Source: Candidatus Omnitrophica bacterium UBA1443 | Lineage (GTDB): Bacteria > Omnitrophota > Omnitrophia > Omnitrophales > Aquincolibacteriaceae | Direction: 5' to 3' | Assembly: GCA_002329545.1 (NCBI GenBank) | Contig: DCTJ01000069.1 | Location: forward strand, 9,952-14,953 | DNA: 5,002 bases | Shown here: positions 1 through 5,002 of the stretch, piece by piece | How the letters are laid out: every line of letters begins with the position of its first letter | Position numbering within the stretch: the first letter of the stretch is position 1 | Notes under the pieces: generated by a model | Seen by the model: only the letters and a program-made list of their open reading frames with translations | Databases searched by the model: none | What the model was told of the DNA's origin: nothing | Made by a program: the position numbers and the translations under genes

Positions 1-1
1 A

Positions 2-770
2 AGTCGTCACGCGTTTCGAACTCTCATTCGCGTAGACCGCCGGAATTCCAAAACCCAGGGCTCTTGAAAGCCCTGTTTTCCCCATCCCAAGCACACTCGA
101 ACGGCGAAACACTCCATCTGCCGCGTCAACCGCAACCCTCCGCTCCGAATCATGTTTATATGTCTTCTTCATCAACGTCCCGCGCCCAACCACACCAATT
201 TCCATGACCGGAAAGCGCTGTTCGGAACGAACCGTGGAATCCGGAGAAGTCCCCTTTGGAAAATCAAAAGCATTAGAACCATCACTTTTTAATTTTTTTA
301 CCCTAGGGGAGGTTTCAGTTTCTTTTATCGCGACATAATTCTCCGGTAAATCTCCGGATACTCCGACAATGTACTCGGCAAACGGCCAAAAAACAGATTC
401 AGGAACCCCCGCTAAAACTTTTTCATCATAGATACCCAGGCGAACTTTCCACGGACGTAACGGGCCGGAATCTACTTCCGGAATTCGGTAAAAGACCTCG
501 GCAGAAACAGGCGCCGATTCAAATTCACCGCGCCGGACAGTTTGTCGGACATAAATCGTCTGTCCCCCCGTATTTATCCTGCGGATCAAACCCGGCTCCG
601 CCCTGCGTTGACCTCCCCGAACCCCCTGGGCTTCCCAAAAAACCGGAGCCTGGACGCGCGTCACCACCACAAACGGATCTCCCAATTGACCTTGTTTCAT
701 TCTCCGGGCCGATTGAGCCAGCGCCTGCCTGATATGCGAAGCCTGAACATCTCCGACAAACGAGTTGAGG
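2..770 (-). other. Unassigned C-terminal part of the visible protein
   Basis: Residues about 1412-1667, up to the left edge, show no recognised domain. Strand-like pieces (PFVVVTRVQAPVFWEA, 1443-1458; TIYVRQTVRRGEFES, 1482-1496; PWKVRLGIYDEKVLAGVPE, 1517-1535) alternate with polar, serine-, lysine- and proline-rich linkers (about 1555-1600). The last 60 residues are basic (GTLMKKTYKHDSERR, 1608-1622). They end in a glycine-rich stretch, SSVLGMGKTG (1635-1644), and a mildly hydrophobic one, ALGFGIPAVYANES. The frame is still open at base 2, so more domains probably follow. Enzyme activity cannot be assigned. Confidence 0.5.
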
Positions 771-3700
771 ATTTCACCTCCGGTTCCGCTTTCAGTGTCA
801 CGAATTTCAAGTGTCTTGAGAAACATCTCATAGGGCGGAAGGGCTTCCTGGGACGGGATCCGGATCAGAGTCGGCACCCCATGCTCCCCGACAAAAACTT
901 CCGCGGTTTGTCCGGTATATTCTTTGGGAACCCTGTAAGATTGTGAATATTCGATTTCCCGAGATTCATCTTCGATCGATTCCGCGCGATACTTCGTTAT
1001 ATTGATAACGCCTTGTCTATCCCCGGCTTGAACACGAATCCCCTGGATCCAGAAACTTCCTAATTCGTCAGTCAGTTGCTTAAGCGGTGTGTTGATTCTT
1101 AGGTGTGATTCCAGATATTCCGAAACACGTCCGGTTCGGTCCTTCCTTAGGAAGATCTTTAATTCTTCCGATTCCCGCTCTCCCGCAAAACTGAAACGGC
1201 TGGGGACACCGTTTTGCTCCATCCAAACCTCACAGAGCTCCCCGCTCTTGTTCTCAAATTCATAATTCCCCGTCATTCTCCCCGATGGCAGTTTCTTCCG
1301 GGCTATGGAAATATGCCCGGACGAAGGTGTTTTGGAGTAGATCCGGTAGCTTCCGGCGCGCTCTCCCAGTTCACCCAGATTTCGCCGGGCTAGGTCGGTC
1401 CCGATTTTAAGGATCGTCCGGTCCGAAGATAAAATGGTTTTGATCATTTTGGATCCGGCGCCATTTTCATAAAACATCTGTACGGGGAGCCACATCATCG
1501 CCTGGGGGAACCACGCCCATTCGAGATAAAAACGCTGATTTTTGCGAGACACATTTCCAAAGGCAGTTTCCGATTTTTCTTCATTCCACCTCCACTCACT
1601 GTCAGGATCAGGCGGAACTACTTCATCAAAATAAACGACCCCTTCCTCGTTAAAACGATGGGCCGTTTTTAATCCCTGAGACAATTGGATCATCGCGTGG
1701 CGGGGATCCTGGCTCCACGCGGCACGAAAAATCTTTTGGTAGAATAACGGTTCCAGATTGAAACGGCGTGAATACGCGCCTTCCACCACCGTCTCGGGGA
1801 GAGAAGCAAGCGCCTTATGAATGCCGGATTCGGCGGCTTCACCCAAAACTCTGACCAGATGGTCCGAAAGCGCCTGCCTTTTATCCATAAACAGCCTTGC
1901 CTCACGCCCGTCACTCTCCCGCCCATGGGCTGTTTGCGCCCGAAGCTCCGACCGGAACACGTCCTGTTCCTTTTTCTGAACCTGTATCGATTTTCTAAAA
2001 ATATTCGTGGCGCGCTCCTTCACCCCGTAACGCAGTTCGGAGCGGACCGTCCCTTTATTTTCGCGAAACGGCATGGCCGTCACTTTAATATAATGACCGT
2101 TATCCTGGATCTCAAGTTCAGCCCCCGGCCGAAAATCCCGGAGCAGGTCCGGAAAAAACTCACGGACATTAACGTGAATTCTCCCCTGCTCGCTTATCTT
2201 TTTAGGGAACTTGCGCGAGCTGGACCGCCGTAGCCGACGCCGTCCTCGCATTGTTCGCATCATCACACGTGTTTCTTCGTCAGAGGAACCCCGGATCTTT
2301 TCAGGTAACCAAATCTCTATCGTGCCCGGTTCTCCGGTAACAACAAGCGTCACCGTCTTTCCGGCCAGGCTTCGCCAGTTCTTCCAGTCCGCCGGGAGGC
2401 TGAGACGAAGGTTGGAATCCAGTTTAACCCTTACCTCGGCCCGTTTTTCACGAGCAACGTCTTCCTCATCCGTCAACCCATCTGAAAAAATTCCGGGGCT
2501 CGAATCTTCCTCCGGGACGTTTTCAATAATTTCCAAACCGGGATGCCCCCATAACATTTGGAGCTGATTCACCGTGAGATACCACAAATTCGATCCTAAT
2601 TCCGGAAGCCCGTGATTATTCAAAAGGCGAATCCCCACTCGACGGTTCCTGTCTTTTCCCGGAAATTGTTCCACTAGATAATGCAGTAAAATATCAGGCG
2701 CTCCGACCGGCAAAAACTCCTTTTCAACATTAAAAATACGAAGCTGGTTTTCTTTCTCGTCAAAAACCATTGTTCCGATCCGTCGCCCCTCACCGCTATC
2801 CCAAAGCCTAACCTCCCAGCTATCCTGAAACTTTTGGGTCCGGGTTAAATTAAATTCGTGTTGTACAAATGGAGTTTTCACAAAAAAAGTGTCGGCGGCT
2901 ACTTTCACAATCCGGATTTCCTGCGTCCGGCCTATTGCATTCCACTTTGCAAGCGATTGGAGCCTTAGGGGAAGGTTAAGATCGGAGGTTCTTGTTTCAG
3001 CGCGGGCCTTCAATGTTTTTTTGGGATCCAACTTTCCGGAAACATTTGATTTCAAATCAGAAACAAAATTTTTAAATACTAGGACGAGATCCGCGCCTTC
3101 TTTTTCCAGGTATATCTCGACGGATGTCCCCTCATAAAGATTGCCCACCTGGCTGACGACCCAGTCACTAAAAACATCTTCGTCAATCGTTTTTCCATGG
3201 ACTTGCGCCGGCACAGAGATAACGTCCACCAAGCGTCCTGAAGTTGATAAAATCCGAAGTCTCTTGATCTTTCGGCCTGAAAAAGCACGGGCCCTTCTCA
3301 GGAAATCTTTTGTTATCGCGGAAATATTCTCAGCTTTGCCAATCGAAACCGGGACATAGCCGTTAAGTTCATTCCAGGCTTCCTCGACATTATCCACAAC
3401 ACGCAACAGATCAGGGTCATAAGGAGCGATGAGAGAAAGCTGGCCTGCCGACTGAAGCATGGCCCGGACAATCGCGTCCTTGATCGGTTGCCAAAAAGAA
3501 CGCCCGACCAGAATGATCGGTTTGCGGGGGCCTTTATTGGTTTGCATAATCTGGAGGATATCAAAAAGTTTGTTCATGGTCCCCACTCCCCCGGGGAAAA
3601 ACACGAAAGCATAGGAGTTGTTGGTGGTCAAAAACTGATGATTCGATTCATCATTGACCCGGATCAACCGTTTTCCCAAACCTTTTTCCGCGGGTGTTTT

Positions 3701-5002
3701 GGAAGGATCACTCGCCGAATAAAAAAGGACCGCCTGGAGTAAATCCAGCCATCCATGTTTCTCGGCATTGTCAAAAACGCGGTGTAAAAGCAGATTGCGG
3801 CTTGCCACTCGAACGGGAATCTTCACCTTTTCCCCAATCCGGTAGGCGAGCTGTTCCGCAATCACAAGCTCTTTGCTTCCTTCCACCGGACGACCCACCA
3901 TGGTAACCGCGCGGGGCATTTGCCGCAAACGAATCAGATTATGCTTCAGGTTTTTCAGAATCCGCCGCAAGGCATACCGATCCGTTTTATAAACCACCCT
4001 GTTCGAATACTCCTCGATATAGTGGAGCGCCTTGGAGACATCATCGGTGATATAAGGACGCGTAGGACGAAGATCCACACGTGCCGTCAATCCGGCCTTT
4101 TCCCAGCTCGCGTACCATTCCCGGATCACAGGCTCCCAAAAATCCTTGCCCAATAGCACCACCGGCCGGCCGCGACGCCACACCTCGAACACTTCATCAA
4201 GCGTTCCAAATCCCCCGGGCAAAGCAATGGCACCGAATATATTTTCATGAAGAGCGAGTTTTCGCGTGATAAACTTATCATAAAAATCCGCTTGTTCGAT
4301 GGCACTGTTCATTTCTGTTTCAAACGGAAGTTCAATCTTGACTCCCTGCGTCTGGTTATTGAGACTGGGAAGAACTCCATCCAACCGGCGGGCATTCCGG
4401 TACCCTTCAGGAACTGCTTCCATGATGCTGGGACCAGCGCCAGTCCTAGGCACAAACCTGGAGCGCCACATCGCTTCCCCGAGATCTACCGCCATTTGGT
4501 AATACGGATGCCCTCGGGGAATTCGCGCGCTTCCGAACACGACCACAGCCGGCACCCAGGCAAGCTGGGTTCTAACCACACGCCGCCGTTCATCCATCAA
4601 ATTCAACATCCTCGGGAATAAATCCGGCAACGATTGTTTCGTTGATGAACCCCTTTCCCTCACCTCCGACCGCGGGGCATTTCCATCCACGTTTCGGACA
4701 AGCGCAATGGGAGAGGGTTTTTTTCTCAAGTGAAAAACTGACCGACTTCCCGTACGGGTCGTGACCCGAGGTTTTTCAACCGCCTCCAAGTCATACGGAT
4801 AAAAAACACTCAACCCCTGGAATCCGGTCAGCACGTTGTCCATCCCCAAAATCACAGCGCCGGAACTCGTTAAATAATTCGCGCATCCCTCGAGAAACGT
4901 ATCCAGTCCCGAACTAAATACCGCCACATCCTCCAGTGAAACGTTGGGGGTCCAATCCAGCAAGGGCGCGTTAAAAACAATCAGATCAAATGTCCCCACC
5001 AT
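2..5002 (-). CDS. Giant multidomain protein, partial at both ends (methyltransferase-like, two LOG-like, AbrB/MraZ-like modules)
   Basis: The minus-strand frame starting at base 5002 is open for all 1,667 codons of the window. Such a length without a stop cannot be chance, and known domain signatures appear in this frame only. The codon at 5002..5000 is ATG, but I treat it as internal. The methyltransferase motif IV begins four residues later, so motifs I-III of that fold must lie upstream, outside the window. No stop is reached at the left edge. Domain order is methyltransferase tail, LOG-like 1, LOG-like 2, unassigned segment, possible GNAT, tandem AbrB-like, helical segment, beta-hairpin repeats and unassigned C-terminal part. 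There is no transmembrane segment and no signal peptide in the visible part, so a cytoplasmic location is likely. Cysteine is nearly absent (C40 and C1257 only). LOG proteins are usually single-domain and MraZ is about 150 residues, so their presence in one chain is unusual. The overall function is not recognised. Confidence 0.95.
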   Translation of the reverse strand, partial: MVGTFDLIVFNAPLLDWTPNVSLEDVAVFSSGLDTFLEGCANYLTSSGAVILGMDNVLTGFQGLSVFYPYDLEAVEKPRVTTRTGSRSVFHLRKKPSPIALVRNVDGNAPRSEVRERGSSTKQSLPDLFPRMLNLMDERRRVVRTQLAWVPAVVVFGSARIPRGHPYYQMAVDLGEAMWRSRFVPRTGAGPSIMEAVPEGYRNARRLDGVLPSLNNQTQGVKIELPFETEMNSAIEQADFYDKFITRKLALHENIFGAIALPGGFGTLDEVFEVWRRGRPVVLLGKDFWEPVIREWYASWEKAGLTARVDLRPTRPYITDDVSKALHYIEEYSNRVVYKTDRYALRRILKNLKHNLIRLRQMPRAVTMVGRPVEGSKELVIAEQLAYRIGEKVKIPVRVASRNLLLHRVFDNAEKHGWLDLLQAVLFYSASDPSKTPAEKGLGKRLIRVNDESNHQFLTTNNSYAFVFFPGGVGTMNKLFDILQIMQTNKGPRKPIILVGRSFWQPIKDAIVRAMLQSAGQLSLIAPYDPDLLRVVDNVEEAWNELNGYVPVSIGKAENISAITKDFLRRARAFSGRKIKRLRILSTSGRLVDVISVPAQVHGKTIDEDVFSDWVVSQVGNLYEGTSVEIYLEKEGADLVLVFKNFVSDLKSNVSGKLDPKKTLKARAETRTSDLNLPLRLQSLAKWNAIGRTQEIRIVKVAADTFFVKTPFVQHEFNLTRTQKFQDSWEVRLWDSGEGRRIGTMVFDEKENQLRIFNVEKEFLPVGAPDILLHYLVEQFPGKDRNRRVGIRLLNNHGLPELGSNLWYLTVNQLQMLWGHPGLEIIENVPEEDSSPGIFSDGLTDEEDVAREKRAEVRVKLDSNLRLSLPADWKNWRSLAGKTVTLVVTGEPGTIEIWLPEKIRGSSDEETRVMMRTMRGRRRLRRSSSRKFPKKISEQGRIHVNVREFFPDLLRDFRPGAELEIQDNGHYIKVTAMPFRENKGTVRSELRYGVKERATNIFRKSIQVQKKEQDVFRSELRAQTAHGRESDGREARLFMDKRQALSDHLVRVLGEAAESGIHKALASLPETVVEGAYSRRFNLEPLFYQKIFRAAWSQDPRHAMIQLSQGLKTAHRFNEEGVVYFDEVVPPDPDSEWRWNEEKSETAFGNVSRKNQRFYLEWAWFPQAMMWLPVQMFYENGAGSKMIKTILSSDRTILKIGTDLARRNLGELGERAGSYRIYSKTPSSGHISIARKKLPSGRMTGNYEFENKSGELCEVWMEQNGVPSRFSFAGERESEELKIFLRKDRTGRVSEYLESHLRINTPLKQLTDELGSFWIQGIRVQAGDRQGVINITKYRAESIEDESREIEYSQSYRVPKEYTGQTAEVFVGEHGVPTLIRIPSQEALPPYEMFLKTLEIRDTESGTGGEILNSFVGDVQASHIRQALAQSARRMKQGQLGDPFVVVTRVQAPVFWEAQGVRGGQRRAEPGLIRRINTGGQTIYVRQTVRRGEFESAPVSAEVFYRIPEVDSGPLRPWKVRLGIYDEKVLAGVPESVFWPFAEYIVGVSGDLPENYVAIKETETSPRVKKLKSDGSNAFDFPKGTSPDSTVRSEQRFPVMEIGVVGRGTLMKKTYKHDSERRVAVDAADGVFRRSSVLGMGKTGLSRALGFGIPAVYANESSKRVTT
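803..1021 (-). repeat. Beta-hairpin protein repeat, copy 2 (EVFVGEHGVPT motif)
   Basis: Residues about 1328-1400 match copy 1. GVINITKYRAES (1331-1342) parallels GHISIARKKLPS (1229-1240). GQTAEVFVGEHGVPTLIRI (1364-1382) parallels the EV...GVP hairpin, and YEMFLKTLEI (1391-1400) parallels LKIFLRK. The shared G-x-x-x-E-V-x5-G-V-P core is exact. Insertions of a few residues separate the outer strands. This supports an internal duplication of about 110 residues within the same gene. Confidence 0.5.
1133..1348 (-). repeat. Beta-hairpin protein repeat, copy 1 (EVWMEQNGVPS motif)
   Basis: Residues about 1219-1290 are beta-rich and centre on GELCEVWMEQNGVPSRFSF (1254-1272), followed by EELKIFLRK (1279-1287). 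The same arrangement recurs 110 residues later as EVFVGEHGVPTLIRI. It comprises a glycine-led strand, E-V-aromatic, a three-to-four residue polar turn, G-V-P-S/T, a return strand, then a short charged gap and an 'FLK/FLRK' strand. The region just before (AMMWLPVQMFYENGAG, 1168-1183) looks like a more distant third copy. The repeat is visible at the protein level only. Function unknown; such hairpins often build elongated or sandwich domains. Confidence 0.5.
1628..2050 (-). other. Charged, helix-rich segment of unknown function
   Basis: Residues about 985-1125 are dominated by charged, glutamine- and alanine-rich sequence expected to be alpha-helical. Examples are VKERATNIFRKSIQVQKKEQ (994-1013), EARLFMDKRQALSDHLVRVL (1034-1053) and HKALASLPETVVEGA (1062-1076). 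A few aromatic residues follow (EPLFYQKIFRAAW, 1084-1096). There are no glycine-rich loops or catalytic-looking clusters. Possible roles are a spacer, a coiled-coil-like oligomerisation arm or a helical bundle that packs on the AbrB-like pair just before it. No family recognised. Confidence 0.45.
2063..2440 (-). other. Domain pair: tandem AbrB/MraZ-like swapped-hairpin half-domains
   Basis: Two segments resemble SpoVT-AbrB half-domains. The first (about 857-902) reads VKLDSNLRLSLPADW near 859-873, then GKTVTLVV and GTIEIWLPE, paralleling the family's D-x-x-GR-(L/I)-x-(L/I)-PA followed by a strand, turn and EIW. The second (about 936-975) reads ISEQGRIHVNV, then PGAELEIQDNGHYIKV (959-974), the usual 'GRI...PG..LEI..NG..I.V' pattern. 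The equivalent arginines, R866 and R941, are 75 residues apart, close to the spacing of the two halves in MraZ. MraZ is a DNA-binding regulator of cell-division genes, acting as an oligomeric ring. Between the halves lies a very basic stretch, RGRRRLRRSSSRKFPKK (919-935). Departures: the glycine of the first GR is lost (NLR), and the proline of the second half is missing. DNA binding is an inference. Confidence 0.5.
2522..2926 (-). other. Possible degenerate GNAT acetyltransferase-like fold
   Basis: Residues about 693-827 show a strand/helix order reminiscent of GNAT. Strands WEVRLWDSGEG (729-739) and RRIGTMVF (740-747) come first. A strand then leads into a loop and helix (LRIFNVEKEFLPVGAP at 754-769, ILLHYLVEQF at 771-780), which could be beta4, the acetyl-CoA loop and alpha3. 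The next strand, RRVGIRLLNNHGLPEL (787-802), fits beta5 followed by the usual Asn-containing turn. The end, GHPGLEIIENV (819-829), resembles the closing part of the fold. The canonical Q/RxxGxG/A pyrophosphate loop is not clear (PVGAP only), so acetyl-CoA binding is doubtful. This is a fold guess from pattern alone; an unrelated alpha/beta domain fits nearly as well. Confidence 0.3.
2942..3301 (-). other. Unassigned segment, mixed strands, between LOG-like 2 and the possible GNAT region
   Basis: Residues about 568-687 match no family I recognise. The segment opens with a strongly basic stretch (LRRARAF at 568-574, then GRKIKRLRIL at 576-585). It then shows alternating strand-like pieces such as VDVISVPAQV (592-601) and VEIYLEKEGADLVLVF (628-643), the latter looking like a beta hairpin turning at EG. 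A lysine-rich linker follows (SGKLDPKKTLKAR, 655-667). The basic opening could contact nucleic acid or simply be a surface linker. Function unknown. Confidence 0.5.
3353..3913 (-). other. Domain: LOG-like Rossmann domain 2 (degenerate copy)
   Basis: Residues about 364-550 follow domain 1 after a short basic helical linker (345-362) and repeat its layout. An opening strand and loop is AVTMVGRP (365-372). The central strand and motif FVFFPGGVGT lies at 466-475, with DILQIMQTNK next (481-490). Then PIILVGRSFWQPI (495-507) parallels PVVLLGKDFWEPV of domain 1, and the tail near DNVEEAW (537-543) resembles the usual C-terminal helix. Several key residues are missing. The position of the catalytic Glu in PGGxGTxxE is K478. 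The GGGPGxMEA loop is replaced by a segment around VASRNLLLH (399-407). The conserved R-K pair before the central strand is absent. I infer an old duplication in which this copy lost catalysis and may serve as a structural partner or ligand sensor, as proposed for other members of the SLOG superfamily. Confidence 0.8.
3998..4597 (-). other. Domain: LOG / lysine-decarboxylase-like Rossmann domain 1 (intact motifs)
   Basis: Residues about 136-335 carry the family signatures in order. They are the first strand and loop VVVFGSARIP (153-162), the nucleotide-binding loop TGAGPSIMEA (187-196), KIELPFE (222-228), the conserved basic pair R247-K248 ahead of the central strand, and PGGFGTLDEVFE (262-273). 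Then follow the strand PVVLLGKDFW (280-289) and the typical C-terminal ITDDVSKAL (318-326). Characterised LOG proteins are nucleoside 5'-monophosphate phosphoribohydrolases, releasing a base such as a cytokinin from its ribose phosphate; the older name 'lysine decarboxylase' is a misannotation. The Glu of PGGxGTxxE is present as E270. The domain has about the length of a free-standing LOG protein, and all main motifs survive, so it may be catalytically active. The loop reads GAG where GGG is common. A role in nucleotide sensing rather than hydrolysis is also possible. Confidence 0.9.
4709..5002 (-). other. Domain: C-terminal half of a class I SAM-dependent methyltransferase-like fold
   Basis: Residues 5-13 read FDLIVFNAP, followed by LL. 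This matches the motif IV strand and loop of Rossmann methyltransferases, where (F)DxIxxNPP precedes the catalytic loop; here the first proline is alanine. Next come a helix, FLEGCANYL (about 37-45), and a strand, GAVILGMD (48-55), corresponding to the family's 'xxLxxGGxxxL' segment. A final basic strand, SVFHLRKK, lies at 88-95. The glycine-rich SAM-binding motif I would lie to the right of the window, so activity cannot be judged. NPP-type loops are typical of enzymes methylating amino groups of bases or glutamine side chains, but NAP is less typical, so substrate is left open. A linker rich in S, R and E (about 99-135) joins it to the first LOG domain. Confidence 0.6.

Noticed and set aside
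2..61. Hydrophobic stretch ALGFGIPAVYA followed by NES as a signal-peptidase site or membrane segment
   Set aside because: It is about eleven residues, too short and only mildly hydrophobic, and lies more than 1,600 residues into the chain.
62..100. GMGKTG near residues 1639-1644 as a Walker A nucleotide-binding loop
   Set aside because: The P-loop needs GxxxxGK(S/T), and the required first glycine is a serine here. No Walker B or strand-loop-helix context follows before the window ends.
280..303. T-rich run near 287-300 as an intrinsic terminator
   Set aside because: It lies inside the open frame (coding for lysines and leucine on the minus strand), and no stable GC-rich hairpin precedes it on either strand.
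542..946. Plus-strand open frame of 134 codons, with similar ones at 1817-2233, 3488-3742, 3920-4156 and 4247-4621
   Set aside because: They lie codon-for-codon antisense to the long minus-strand gene, give low-complexity-like proteins rich in Arg, Pro, Ser and His with no recognisable motif, and overlap conserved domains. They are shadows arising from rare use of TTA, CTA and TCA codons in the real gene.
1690..1926. Minus-strand open frame of 78 codons (and those at 3079-3288 and 3313-3564) in other frames
   Set aside because: They overlap the giant frame out of register and show no domain signature. The one at 3313-3564 overlaps the second LOG-like PGGVGT region, which is clearly coded in the other frame.
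5000..5002. In-frame ATG at the extreme right edge as the start codon
   Set aside because: Motif IV of the methyltransferase-like fold begins only four residues later, so the first half of that fold must lie upstream. No upstream sequence is visible to test for a ribosome binding site, so a start here cannot be fully excluded.

Overview
The whole window is one uninterrupted reading frame on the minus strand. Reading the reverse complement from base 5002 down to base 2 gives 1,667 sense codons with no stop. There is no convincing start or stop inside the window, so the gene runs past both edges and the full protein is longer than 1,667 residues. Residues below are numbered from the codon at 5002..5000. 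Residue i occupies bases 5005-3i down to 5003-3i. I see no second gene, RNA gene, CRISPR array, insertion sequence, promoter or terminator. The shorter open frames on both strands are shadows of this one gene.

The protein is a mosaic of intracellular-type enzyme domains followed by a long unassigned region. From the N-terminal side (right edge) it contains: (1) the C-terminal half of a class I SAM-dependent methyltransferase-like domain (residues about 1-98); (2) a well-preserved LOG / lysine-decarboxylase-like Rossmann domain with the PGGFGT motif (about 136-335); (3) a second, degenerate LOG-like domain that keeps PGGVGT but has lost other family residues (about 364-550); (4) an unassigned segment (about 568-690); (5) a possible degenerate GNAT acetyltransferase fold (about 693-827, weak); (6) two AbrB-like half-domains about 75 residues apart, as in MraZ, joined by a very basic linker (about 855-980); (7) a charged, helical-looking segment (about 985-1125); (8) a beta-rich region with two copies of an EV-x5-GVP hairpin motif 110 residues apart (about 1168-1410); (9) an unassigned C-terminal stretch (about 1411-1667). 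Only two cysteines occur in all 1,667 residues.

Organism: the sequence shows a bacterial-style, intron-free frame, roughly half GC by eye, and a very large protein joining several enzyme-like modules. Giant open reading frames of this sort are known from Omnitrophota and some other PVC-related or candidate-phylum bacteria. That makes such a lineage a reasonable guess, but nothing here is diagnostic.

How the parts may work together (inference): an active-looking LOG domain beside a degenerate one suggests a catalytic/ligand-sensing pair acting on a nucleotide or nucleotide-derived ligand. The methyltransferase and possible acetyltransferase modules would modify a target, and the AbrB-like pair might bind nucleic acid or act as an assembly module. 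Substrates and pathway cannot be read from this sequence.
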